Source of the DNA: Pleomorphomonas sp. NRK KF1
Lineage (GTDB): Bacteria; Pseudomonadota; Alphaproteobacteria; Rhizobiales; Pleomorphomonadaceae
Assembly (NCBI RefSeq): GCF_023721755.1
Contig: NZ_JAMDLH010000005.1
Location: 341,782-405,781 of the forward strand
Direction: 5' to 3'
DNA length: 64,000 nt
Position 1 is the stretch's first letter. Every line of letters starts with the position of its first letter. A model generated the notes under the pieces. The model did not search any database. It had not been told where the DNA came from and saw only the letters and a program-made list of their open reading frames with translations. Shown here in pieces: positions 34,631-42,435 of this stretch. The position numbers were made by a program, and so were the translations under genes.

Positions 34631-37387
34631 TCACTTTAGACGGCGGATGGCTTCGGCCGGCGTCAACTCGCCAGACAACACATCGGAGAGAACCGCATGG
34701 GCATGTTGCGGGTCGACGTAGACTTGCTGCTCGATACGCTGCCGTAGATCAGCGACGGCTTCCGGCGAGGCGGACCCGGCTTCAGCGATTGCCTTTGCGA
34801 GCTCTTGGCGAGCGGCATGACCGGACTCGACAAACTGCCTTTGCCCTTGTTCGGTCAGCCCCTGGTAATCGAGCACAGGCGGCTTGGCGAAGAAGCGCGT
34901 GGGGGCGAGGTGATATATCTCGTCCCTGTCCGTGTACCAGGCCTGATAGCGCGGCGCGCGGCCGGCGCGAACGTCGGCCTCGGTCGTCTCATCGGGGACA
35001 AGGAAAACGGCCTTCGGCTGAATGCCATCGGCGGTGAGATCGGCAAGCGCCTGCTCGCGGATGTAGTCGTGGCTTCCCTTGGGGTCGGCCGGATAGGTCT
35101 TCTCCGGCGGCAGGAACATCACGGCAGCGGGTCCATCCATCGACAGGGCGGACGTGCCGTAGCGGCGTTGGAACCGATCGTTGGCGAGCTTCGTCCCCGC
35201 GTCGATGTAGCCGCCGGCATCGAAGACGGCTTCGGTCAGCGTCTCGCGGTAGTCGCTGACGATCGCCGCCGATTGCGCGGCCGTCTTGCCAAGCGTTGGC
35301 GGACTGGAAAACCAGCCGCCGCCGAACAGCGAGCGAACGTTGCTTTCGGTGGCTGCCGCGTCGATCGCCTTTTTCATCGGTTCGGTGTTCATCAGCGCGG
35401 CGCGCTGGCGGACCTTGTCCGGATCTTGGGCATCGAGAATGCGCCGCGTGGCCTCGGCCGGAGAGAGCCCGACCGACGACGTGTAGTGATCGAACAGCGC
35501 GACTTGATCGGCCAGCGCGCCGCCCGACGGCGAGCGGGCCAGCGCCCCCGGATCGACGGAGCGGAGGTGCGAGCCAAGTTGAAGCGCCGCTTGGGCGTTC
35601 TCGGTGTTGCCGCTGGAAAGGTTGTAGCGCATCGCATTGATGACGGGCGTCGGAACCACGCCGGTTTGACCGATGAGCGCATCGAGGAGCTTCGGCCGCT
35701 GCTCTGGCGGGGCGCTTGCCGACACGGCTTGCCAAACCGCATCGTTCTTCTTTCGCCCTGACTCGCTGTAGCCGTCGACAACCAAGCGGCCGGCGGCGAA
35801 GGCGTCCACGTCTTGGCGCGTCTCGACGATGTCCTTGTTCTTCGCGTTCAGCGAGTTGGTGAGCTTCGCCCGCTGTCCGTCATCAAGCCGAGGGTCGCCC
35901 TGGATCTCGTCGATCGTCAGCGAGCCGTCGCCCAGGGCAATGCGGTTCTCGTACCGATCTTCCTGAGCCTTGCTCATCGCCTTGAACGCCGTCTGCTGCT
36001 GGCCGATCTGCTCATAGATCGCCTTGCGCGTCAGCGCCGCTTCATCGGGGTTGGCGATGGTGGAAACGAATGCCTCCACATCCGGAGCCGTGCCGCCGTC
36101 CGAAAGCTGGGTGGCGCCAATGCCGGCCGCGCCGCGAATGATCGCCGCTTCATGCAAACGCCGGTCCTTGTTCACGCCGTCATTGTCGGTCTGAAGCGCC
36201 TCGACCTGGCGCGCGATCTCCTCGGGGCTTCCCATGACCACGGCATTGGCGACGCGGAAGGGCAGAGAGCCGTAATTGTAGGCGACGGAGGCGAGAGCCG
36301 CTTGCGCGCTCGCCGGCAGTTTCGCCCAAGCCTCCTGGCCGACGCTCTTGATAATGCCCGGCACGAACTCGGTGTTGATCCGGCGCGCCAGGTCGCGCTC
36401 CGCGTCCTCGCGCGTCACGGTCATCCCAGGCGCGACTTTGACGATCGAGCCGTCGGCCCTGGTGATGGTGTCGCTCCCGTAGCCGATGCGGTAGGCGTTC
36501 ACATCCCAATAAGGCTGGGTGCGGAAGCCCTCACTGGCGCGAATGAGGCTCGCCGCATCGGTCGGCGCGGCCTGATCTCCGGCGCCGCCTTTGAAATAGC
36601 TCGCCGTGTTCGCCCGCACATTGGCATTGAGCAAGGGCGTCTTCAGCGCCTCGGTGAACTTGTACTGATCTTCGCCGGAAAATTCGGTCTTGTGGGCGTT
36701 GAAGTAGGCTTCGGCCGCTTTCGGATCGTCGGTGAGCAAGCGCAGGACGGTGTTATAGCGAACGGTCGAGACGTACTCGCGTTCCTTCATCGCCACCACG
36801 TCCGGAGAATAGGCCGGGTTGCTGCGGATCTCGGCTTGTCCCAATGCGATCGCCAGATTGATCGCGTCGGGGTCGGTGTAGTGGGTGAGCGCGTCGTTCT
36901 GGAAGCTGTCCAGGCGGGCATTGCCGGTTGCAATGGTCCAGGTCTTCCGTTGGTCCATCGCGTATACGTAGGCGGTCTGAAGTGCCGACTGGATGCGCTG
37001 TTCGGCTGCCCTTTGGAACTTCTCCCGCGCATTGAGCGGCAAGCCAGCGGCGCTCTTTTCCGCTGCCTCTCGCAATGCGTCTTCCAAGGGCTTCAGGCCC
37101 TCGACCGCCGCCGCGCCCTGCTTGCCGAAATACCCGTTTTCTCCATAGCCGAGATCTCGGACCACGCCTGCGAAGGTGTTGTCGGCTTCCTTGGCGTAGT
37201 TGGTGCCGTCGATGTCCCTGACTTGGGCCATGACCTCGCCAACGTCCGTCAGCCCCTTGCCTAGGGTGCCGAGAGCTTGGCCGATCTGAGCGCCGAACAT
37301 GGCGCCGGTCGCGTGGGTGTTGTCGCGAAAATTCAGCCCCGGTTGAAGCTGAACGCGCGGCTCGCCGTAGGTCGGTACAACAGGCAT
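34631..37387 (-). CDS. Phage internal-virion protein with GH24-type lysozyme domain
   Basis: A 918-residue protein. Residues about 280-420 form a T4-lysozyme-like (GH24) muramidase: the catalytic Glu is in LIRASEGFRTQPYWD (about residue 286) and the Asp in YWDVNAYRIGYGS (about 295), matching the consensus E(x)8D(x)n(I)GYG. The N-terminal 270 residues and C-terminal 500 are long-helical, as in ejection proteins that carry a peptidoglycan-cutting domain. Such proteins are packaged in virions of podophages to drill the cell wall. ATG 37387 has AGGGGG five bases upstream, better than the ATG at 37408. It is 9 bp upstream of the 1108-residue partner. No capsid or portal genes adjoin it. Confidence 0.75.
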   Translation of the reverse strand: MPVVPTYGEPRVQLQPGLNFRDNTHATGAMFGAQIGQALGTLGKGLTDVGEVMAQVRDIDGTNYAKEADNTFAGVVRDLGYGENGYFGKQGAAAVEGLKPLEDALREAAEKSAAGLPLNAREKFQRAAEQRIQSALQTAYVYAMDQRKTWTIATGNARLDSFQNDALTHYTDPDAINLAIALGQAEIRSNPAYSPDVVAMKEREYVSTVRYNTVLRLLTDDPKAAEAYFNAHKTEFSGEDQYKFTEALKTPLLNANVRANTASYFKGGAGDQAAPTDAASLIRASEGFRTQPYWDVNAYRIGYGSDTITRADGSIVKVAPGMTVTREDAERDLARRINTEFVPGIIKSVGQEAWAKLPASAQAALASVAYNYGSLPFRVANAVVMGSPEEIARQVEALQTDNDGVNKDRRLHEAAIIRGAAGIGATQLSDGGTAPDVEAFVSTIANPDEAALTRKAIYEQIGQQQTAFKAMSKAQEDRYENRIALGDGSLTIDEIQGDPRLDDGQRAKLTNSLNAKNKDIVETRQDVDAFAAGRLVVDGYSESGRKKNDAVWQAVSASAPPEQRPKLLDALIGQTGVVPTPVINAMRYNLSSGNTENAQAALQLGSHLRSVDPGALARSPSGGALADQVALFDHYTSSVGLSPAEATRRILDAQDPDKVRQRAALMNTEPMKKAIDAAATESNVRSLFGGGWFSSPPTLGKTAAQSAAIVSDYRETLTEAVFDAGGYIDAGTKLANDRFQRRYGTSALSMDGPAAVMFLPPEKTYPADPKGSHDYIREQALADLTADGIQPKAVFLVPDETTEADVRAGRAPRYQAWYTDRDEIYHLAPTRFFAKPPVLDYQGLTEQGQRQFVESGHAARQELAKAIAEAGSASPEAVADLRQRIEQQVYVDPQHAHAVLSDVLSGELTPAEAIRRLK

Positions 37388-37440
37388 TGAGCCCCCTGGA
37401 AATGTCATGAGATGAGCGTGAGCCGCGCCGGTTCAGCGCG

Positions 37441-37701
37441 TCACGGATTGTCGTGCGGGTCGGTAGTTGCGGGAGGCGTCGCCGGCTGCGGCCTCGGATA
37501 TGCCAAGGCGGCGAGCTTGCTCCAGATGTCAGCGGCAAGAGCGATCTGGCCGGCACTTTCGGCCCGCTTGGCGAGGACAATCAGCCGTTCGGCCGGATTG
37601 ACGCCAGCGCTTTCCAGGAAGGCTCGCACGGACGCCGGCCGGTTCGGTGTGCCTTTCTGCCGTCCGCCCCGCCGCTCTCCAGGTGCCGATCCCCTTGGCA
37701 T
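37441..37701 (-). CDS. Small phage protein of terminase-neighbour type
   Basis: An 86-residue basic protein starting MPRGSAPGERRGGRQKGTPN. The glycine/arginine-rich GGRQKGTPNR N-terminus is typical of small proteins found next to terminase genes in alphaproteobacterial phages and may bind DNA; no function is proven. The remainder has a helix (ERLIVLAKRAESAGQIALAA) and a Pro/Thr-rich tail. It is 53 bp upstream of the lysozyme-domain ejection protein. No large terminase follows, so its usual partner is missing or was lost. Confidence 0.6.
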   Translation of the reverse strand: MPRGSAPGERRGGRQKGTPNRPASVRAFLESAGVNPAERLIVLAKRAESAGQIALAADIWSKLAALAYPRPQPATPPATTDPHDNP

Positions 37702-37805
37702 ATGTCGCCCTCGTTCACTAACGATTGCTAGTTTAGTGAAGGGGCGATTCCGGGATGGCGCGGCTATTATAGGCGCGTCGGCAGGTGTCTAAGAACAGTA
37801 TTCAA

Positions 37806-38459
37806 TTAGCGGGCAGTAGCCCACATATAAGCGCTGCCTTCATTTAGCTTGAAGTCCGTGACATGGAATCCCGCTCTCAGCAAAAAGCGGTGTAGTCGCT
37901 GAGGAGGAAGAAGCCCATAGAATGAATAGCCCCTGCGAGAGTCAATAATAAACCCGTCAAGCCAAGGTCTTGTGTTCTCCATTCGCATCATTCTAGAGAA
38001 ATCAGAATTTCTGTATTGAACAACAAAAAGCACTTCTCCGCCCGTAGCTAATTTTCTATGTATGGACTTTACTATTTTCCATCTCCATTCGTAAGACGGA
38101 ACTGCCGATAGCACATTGATACAAAACCCGCGGTCATATTTGCGCTCAACCAAATCAAACTCTTCTTGGTTGTACACATCAACGACATTTGCTCGCTCGT
38201 AGAGCGACCTGATGCTGGTTTTCCTCCCAAATAAATACTGCTCCCTCGATAACTGGCATTCAGAATCCACGACAGTCAAAATGCTGGTCGATTTCAATAT
38301 ATGTTCGGAATAGCGTAGTTTACCGCATCCATAGTCGAATGATGATTCGACGTTTTCCAAATTACTCATGATCGACAAGAGATATTTTGACGGCTGTGAC
38401 GCAGGTTTTGCCGCGTTTTCCGTTCTTATTTCGACGCCGTCGTAAAGATTATAACGCAT
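37806..38459 (-). CDS. SAM-dependent methyltransferase-like protein (two-gene low-GC module)
   Basis: A 217-residue class I methyltransferase-like protein. Motif I is SFDYGCGKLRYSEHI (about residues 40-54), motif II acid is TVVDSECQLSR, and the motif IV/post-I region is FCINVLSAVPSYEWRWKIVK then LATGGEVLFVVQY. The acceptor cannot be predicted. The gene overlaps the upstream membrane-protein gene by 11 bp and shares its low GC content and unusual codon use, so both probably arrived together. No restriction enzyme lies nearby. The position in the cargo region of a satellite-like element is where anti-phage or exclusion genes often lie. Confidence 0.7.
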   Translation of the reverse strand: MRYNLYDGVEIRTENAAKPASQPSKYLLSIMSNLENVESSFDYGCGKLRYSEHILKSTSILTVVDSECQLSREQYLFGRKTSIRSLYERANVVDVYNQEEFDLVERKYDRGFCINVLSAVPSYEWRWKIVKSIHRKLATGGEVLFVVQYRNSDFSRMMRMENTRPWLDGFIIDSRRGYSFYGLLPPQRLHRFLLRAGFHVTDFKLNEGSAYMWATAR

Positions 38460-39189
38460 CGAAAACGGACTTTACTACTTTTGATGCGTCGGCGTCGGAC
38501 AGTATGCGTTGAACTTGAGGGGCTGCGTATTTTTTTAGCCGAGAGTGCTGGAGCAAAGCCAAAACAAACGTCACGACGGCAACGCAAGCAAGAATGAACC
38601 CGATTTCGCTGTCTCGGAAAAAGATTGAAACGACGCATCCGGCCAGGAAATACGAAACGCCTTCGACAAATATCCAGAACCACGACCAAGCGTTTAGCGC
38701 ATGCTCAATATCATGTTTGTCTACAAGGGGCTTCTCATTTCTACTTGAAGAAAATCTATAGAAGGCTGAGTGCATAATTTTATGCCTATCAGCTATAATC
38801 TTCTGCTTAAGGTCTTCGCCAATATCGAAACCAACGCCTCTGGCCAATGGAAAAATAATGCTCTCTGTGTCGAAAGTCTCCCGTATTCCAACCAAGTCAG
38901 ATAATCTGTCGTGGAATTCGAACACATATGTCAAGGTGGAGACGGCAAACGCTATAAAAAGGCCGGATATATTGATTACTTCATAATGTGGAATCAGGGA
39001 TATTAATCGCCCGATCGCACCCCACTTCTCTATTGAGAGGAACAACTCATCAACATGGGGATTGCTCCGGAGGATGAGAGTAATAATATATACTTCATAA
39101 AAGGCTGTTCCAGCGAGTTTCTTCAGAACATCTTCGTAGCTTTTAGGTGTTGAAAAGAACGGAAGTATGCGGCTGACGATTTCCTCCAT
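38449..39189 (-). CDS. Polytopic membrane protein, unrecognised (two-gene low-GC module)
   Basis: A 246-residue protein with three or four likely membrane spans: a hydrophobic helix near residues 30-42 (AFYEVYIITLILRS), then INISGLFIAFAVSTLTYVF (about 74-92), WFWIFVEGVSYFLAGCVVSI (about 168-188) and GFILACVAVVTFVLALL (about 197-214). Between spans two and three is a soluble cytoplasmic or periplasmic loop of about 75 residues containing ADRHKIMHSAFYRFSSSRNE. No enzyme motif is recognised. ATG 39189 follows GAGGG; a GTG at 39192 is adjacent. It is first of a two-gene unit with the methyltransferase and is clearly AT-richer than its surroundings. Confidence 0.65.
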   Translation of the reverse strand: MEEIVSRILPFFSTPKSYEDVLKKLAGTAFYEVYIITLILRSNPHVDELFLSIEKWGAIGRLISLIPHYEVINISGLFIAFAVSTLTYVFEFHDRLSDLVGIRETFDTESIIFPLARGVGFDIGEDLKQKIIADRHKIMHSAFYRFSSSRNEKPLVDKHDIEHALNAWSWFWIFVEGVSYFLAGCVVSIFFRDSEIGFILACVAVVTFVLALLQHSRLKKYAAPQVQRILSDADASKVVKSVFDAL

Positions 39190-39264
39190 CACGCCCTCAT
39201 GCCCTGGATCATTCTAGCTTTAACCCGATGTACAATTACTACGTGCGAGTCTCAACAGAGAAAT

Positions 39265-39573
39265 CTACGCGGAAATGGTAGAGGTCGAGCCGAATAGGTC
39301 CCTCCGCGCCGTCGCTTCGGCATTTTCCCGCGCAAGCCCTCCATCGAACTCCATGATCGCCGCGCGCTCCTCGTAGAGGTCGCGCCGCCCCTCCTCGGTC
39401 CAGTCGGAATAGCGCCTCGCGCCGTCGTCTCGCTGCTCCGAAAAATCCACGTTTCGCCCAGAACCGGCAGTGCCAAAAGTGCCATAAGTCCTCCAAGGAG
39501 CATTTTGGCACTTTTGGCGCTCCGTCTCAGGCGCGTTCCCGTGTTTTTTTAGCGCCGTGATCCATCGGTTCAT
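39265..39573 (-). CDS. Conserved small protein downstream of primase
   Basis: A 102-residue protein starting MNRWITALKKHGNAPETERQ. The segment WTEEGRRDLYEERAAIMEFD followed by GGLAREN matches a small protein commonly found right after DUF3987-type primases in alphaproteobacterial prophages and satellites. The usual family ending (an aromatic/Cys-containing helix such as AxxxCxxEWL) is replaced here by ATARRDLFGSTSTISA, so the C-terminus may be frameshifted. ATG 39573 overlaps the primase stop as ATGA. Function unknown. Confidence 0.6.
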   Translation of the reverse strand: MNRWITALKKHGNAPETERQKCQNAPWRTYGTFGTAGSGRNVDFSEQRDDGARRYSDWTEEGRRDLYEERAAIMEFDGGLARENAEATARRDLFGSTSTISA

Positions 39574-41744
39574 TGGACCGACGCTCCGAGCGTCGGGTTC
39601 CACTGGTAGGCGATTGCCGGCCGGCCCATCTGTGTTTCAGTCCGTTTGGTCTCGCGGCAATGGTTCGTCTTGATGAGAAGCTCGATGGCATCCGCCACCG
39701 TCTCACCGTCACTAAGGCCGGCCCAATGCTTCCGATAGACATCTCGCGCCGAGAACTCATTGGGAAGCTGGCCGCGCCGCTCGACGATCAGCCGGGCGCC
39801 GTCTTCGATCATCGTTCCGCCGGACGCGTAGAGCCGGCGGGCGTGGCTGCGGAGATAGTCGGCCCAGGCGAGCGCCCGCAGCGTTGCTGTTCGGCCAATT
39901 TCGAATTTGCCGCCGTCGATCAGCTCGAACAGCAAGGCGAGGCTCGCGACGGTCTTCGGCATCTTGAGCAAGTGCGCTTCCAAGACGGGCGACAGGTTGC
40001 CGGCCCTTGCGTCGGACTGGATCTCTTCCATCCACGCCCTGAAAAGGTCTTGTCCATCCGGCGAGAAGCGCAGCACCAACGGTTGATCGGGGCGCCCGAG
40101 CGGGAATTCGTGCAGATCTCGAAACACCTTCTCGAAAGCGTCGCGCGCTTCCTTGCTGGGATGGCGATCCACCCACCGCCAGGACGAACGGAGATCCGGC
40201 CAGACGGCGAGTTGAAGGCGCTGGATAAGGCCGTCGTTAGAGGTGCCGGTGATGGCGCCGCGCACGATCGGCGCAATCCGAGACGGCTGCACGCCGCCAA
40301 TAAGGCTCAAGGTGCAGTTGGCAATGTGGACCGTGCCGCGCCCGATGCGGTCATAGGTGAAGCGCCCGGAGCCATTGAAGGCTTCGAGGTAGAATGCGCG
40401 CTCGCTGGCGTATTCCTCGCTCTCCATCCTCGCGAGGAAGCCCGGCAACTCGTCGCGCATCAGCAGCAGGCCGCGCGGGTTCTCGTTGAGCAGTTCGCCG
40501 AGCTTTTCGACCGTCGCATCATTGACGACGATGCGCGGGCAGGGCGGTTCGTCCTCGTCGTCCTTCTGAAGACCGGCGAGGATCGAGCGAGCCGCTTCCC
40601 GGTCGCCGTCCTTGATCGCCTTGGCCGCGCGCTTCTTGGCTTCCTTTTCGTCGAAGCTCGTGAGCAAGTCGTCGATGTCGCCAGCCTCGATGGTGGCTTG
40701 CCAAACTCGCCGCATCTCGTCCTGAAGGGCGTAGACCGGGCCTAGCGCCGACTGCATGGCCGGCGACTTCATGGCGGACGGCGGGCCGATGATGGCGCCC
40801 CAAAGGTTCGGGACCTCGATCCAGTCGTCGTTTTGTTTCGGTCCGACACGAACCCGGTTGCCGATCATCGCCGCCAGACCACACAGCGCGGCGACGGCGA
40901 CAAAGTCGGGCACCGACTGCTGACGATCGGCCACGTCGAACACATAGCCGCGCAAGGCTTCCGGCAGCATTTCCGGATCGAACGGATCGACAGGCGGCAG
41001 GCTCGATGTGATGGCGACGGGAGCGGCCCAGGCGGCGGGCCGGCCCGCCGCTTCCAGCAAGCGAGCGAGATCCGCGTCGTTCATTCCGGCCGGTAGCTCG
41101 TCGGCGACATCCCAGCCTTTGGGAAGGCCAGCGGGTAGCTTGACGGTCTCCACCGACACGGCGCCGGCCGCCTTGGCGAGTTCGGCAACGTCGGCAGCAT
41201 AGGCAGCGCCTGGCGCGTCGGCATCCGGCCAGATGATGACGCGCCGACCCTTGAGCGGCGACCAGTCGGCTTTGCGCGCTGCCTTGGAGCCGCCGGGCGA
41301 CGTAGTGGCGACATAGTCCGCAAAGCGCTTGCCGGCCGCTGCGGCCGTCTTCTCGCCTTCCACCACGATAACCGGCGCGTCGGGCCGGCCGGCGAGCAAG
41401 TCCAGGGCGAACAATGGACGCGGTGCCAGGAACCCCTTGGCGCGCCACTCGCCCCGGCCGCCGACACCCTGGCAATAGGTGATCGGCAGCACTTGCTTTG
41501 CCGGTGCGTTGCCGGGCCGATCGAAGCGCGCGACAGCGCCGAGCATTCGTCCCTCGGCGTCGACATACTTCCAGGCGCCGGCCCGTTGGAAACCGCGCGG
41601 GGCGAACTGGTCGAGCAAGGCGCCCGTCAGCGACGGGGCGGTATCGGGAACCGGCATGACCGGGCGCCACTCTTCGGCGCTTGCCGCGTCGGCCGGAATG
41701 CTGCCTCGCTCGTCTGCGGTGAGGGGCGACAGATCAATGTTCAT
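39570..41744 (-). CDS. Primase/helicase with Toprim-like and DUF3987 domains
   Basis: A 724-residue replication protein. The N-terminal third holds a Toprim-like fold: PVIVVEGEKTAAAAGKRFAD and GRRVIIWPDADAPGAAYAAD, with the conserved Glu and DxD. The C-terminal two thirds (from about residue 270) is DUF3987, with a Walker-like loop AIIGPPSAMKSPAMQ and acidic motif LLLMRDELPGFLARM. Such proteins prime and unwind element DNA. It overlaps the upstream primase N-terminal ORF by 11 bp, so translation is coupled. It is a core gene of the integrated element and suggests autonomous replication after excision. Confidence 0.85.
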   Translation of the reverse strand: MNIDLSPLTADERGSIPADAASAEEWRPVMPVPDTAPSLTGALLDQFAPRGFQRAGAWKYVDAEGRMLGAVARFDRPGNAPAKQVLPITYCQGVGGRGEWRAKGFLAPRPLFALDLLAGRPDAPVIVVEGEKTAAAAGKRFADYVATTSPGGSKAARKADWSPLKGRRVIIWPDADAPGAAYAADVAELAKAAGAVSVETVKLPAGLPKGWDVADELPAGMNDADLARLLEAAGRPAAWAAPVAITSSLPPVDPFDPEMLPEALRGYVFDVADRQQSVPDFVAVAALCGLAAMIGNRVRVGPKQNDDWIEVPNLWGAIIGPPSAMKSPAMQSALGPVYALQDEMRRVWQATIEAGDIDDLLTSFDEKEAKKRAAKAIKDGDREAARSILAGLQKDDEDEPPCPRIVVNDATVEKLGELLNENPRGLLLMRDELPGFLARMESEEYASERAFYLEAFNGSGRFTYDRIGRGTVHIANCTLSLIGGVQPSRIAPIVRGAITGTSNDGLIQRLQLAVWPDLRSSWRWVDRHPSKEARDAFEKVFRDLHEFPLGRPDQPLVLRFSPDGQDLFRAWMEEIQSDARAGNLSPVLEAHLLKMPKTVASLALLFELIDGGKFEIGRTATLRALAWADYLRSHARRLYASGGTMIEDGARLIVERRGQLPNEFSARDVYRKHWAGLSDGETVADAIELLIKTNHCRETKRTETQMGRPAIAYQWNPTLGASVQ

Positions 41745-42057
41745 GGATGTCGACCCCTACGATACCGGCCAGTGTGCAGGCCGCATCGGCTTGATTTTCG
41801 CCAGTGAGATAGGCCAGCAGCGAGACCACATCGCCGCCCTTGTCTTCCGTTGCGAAGTCCGCCCATTTCCCTGTTTTCAGGTTGATGCGGAAGCTGCCGG
41901 CGCGCTGATCCGCCCGCTGGGGATTGCGGGCGGTCCACTCGTGACCGATCCGCCGACCGTCGGGGAGCCAGCGCGCAAGAAGGGCCGGGAGACAGCGCAA
42001 CGCCGCCCGGTTGATGCCGTCGAAGTCGATTTTCGAAGTGCTGTTCCGGGATTGCAT
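41734..42057 (-). CDS. Primase N-terminal domain protein
   Basis: A 107-residue protein: INRAALRCLPALLARWLPDG, then GSFRINLKTGKWADFATEDK and GGDVVSLLAYLTG. This is the DNA-primase N-terminal fold (the FKINxxxGxWxDFATGxxGxDxxSL pattern) without a CHC2-type zinc cysteine set. In many phages it is joined to the Toprim/helicase part; here they are separate overlapping frames. ATG 42057 is chosen; the frame extends upstream to 42204 through the AlpA-type gene and is not used. The AlpA-type gene ends 7 bp upstream. Confidence 0.8.
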   Translation of the reverse strand: MQSRNSTSKIDFDGINRAALRCLPALLARWLPDGRRIGHEWTARNPQRADQRAGSFRINLKTGKWADFATEDKGGDVVSLLAYLTGENQADAACTLAGIVGVDIHEH

Positions 42058-42064
42058 AAAGCCC

Positions 42065-42274
42065 TCATTGCCGCTTGGCTTTGAGGTCTTCCAACGCCTG
42101 GAAGATTTCGGACTGCGGCCAGCGAACAAACCCGCCGAGACGAACGGGCTTAGGGAACCGCCCAGCCACGACGCCGCGTCTGAAGGTTGTTCGGCTGATG
42201 CCAATAAGCGCGGCGGCTTCGGCGTCAGAAAGCCACGGGTCTGGATGAGCCGTATTGACCATGACCTGATTCAT
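42065..42274 (-). CDS. AlpA-type HTH regulator/excisionase
   Basis: A 69-residue MerR-like winged-helix protein of the AlpA family, which in P4-like elements activates the integrase or assists excision. The HTH reads LSDAEAAALIGISRTTFRRG followed by the wing FPKPVRLGGFVRWPQSEI. ATG 42274 has GAGG five bases upstream; a GTG lies two codons earlier. It sits between integrase and primase, the standard place for this regulator in satellite elements. Confidence 0.88.
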   Translation of the reverse strand: MNQVMVNTAHPDPWLSDAEAAALIGISRTTFRRGVVAGRFPKPVRLGGFVRWPQSEIFQALEDLKAKRQ

Positions 42275-42382
42275 TTTCACCTCATCGGGTTGGTTTGATC
42301 CGATGTGGCTAGGCTTGCATCAGGTGGTTTGCGCCGTGCCCATTGATGGGAAATGGACCAGTGTCGGAGTTCACGAACCGGT

Positions 42383-42414
42383 AGCCGGCGAGCGGTTACG
42401 GCCCGTCGCCGGCT
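42383..42414 (-). terminator. Hairpin downstream of integrase
   Basis: AGCCGGCGA / TCGCCGGCT, perfect 9-bp stem with a 14-base loop, 22 bp after the integrase stop in its direction of transcription. No U-run follows; it may terminate the integrase transcript or be an operator-like symmetry before alpA. Confidence 0.4.
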
Positions 42415-42435
42415 GATCTTGTCGGTTCCCGCGAA

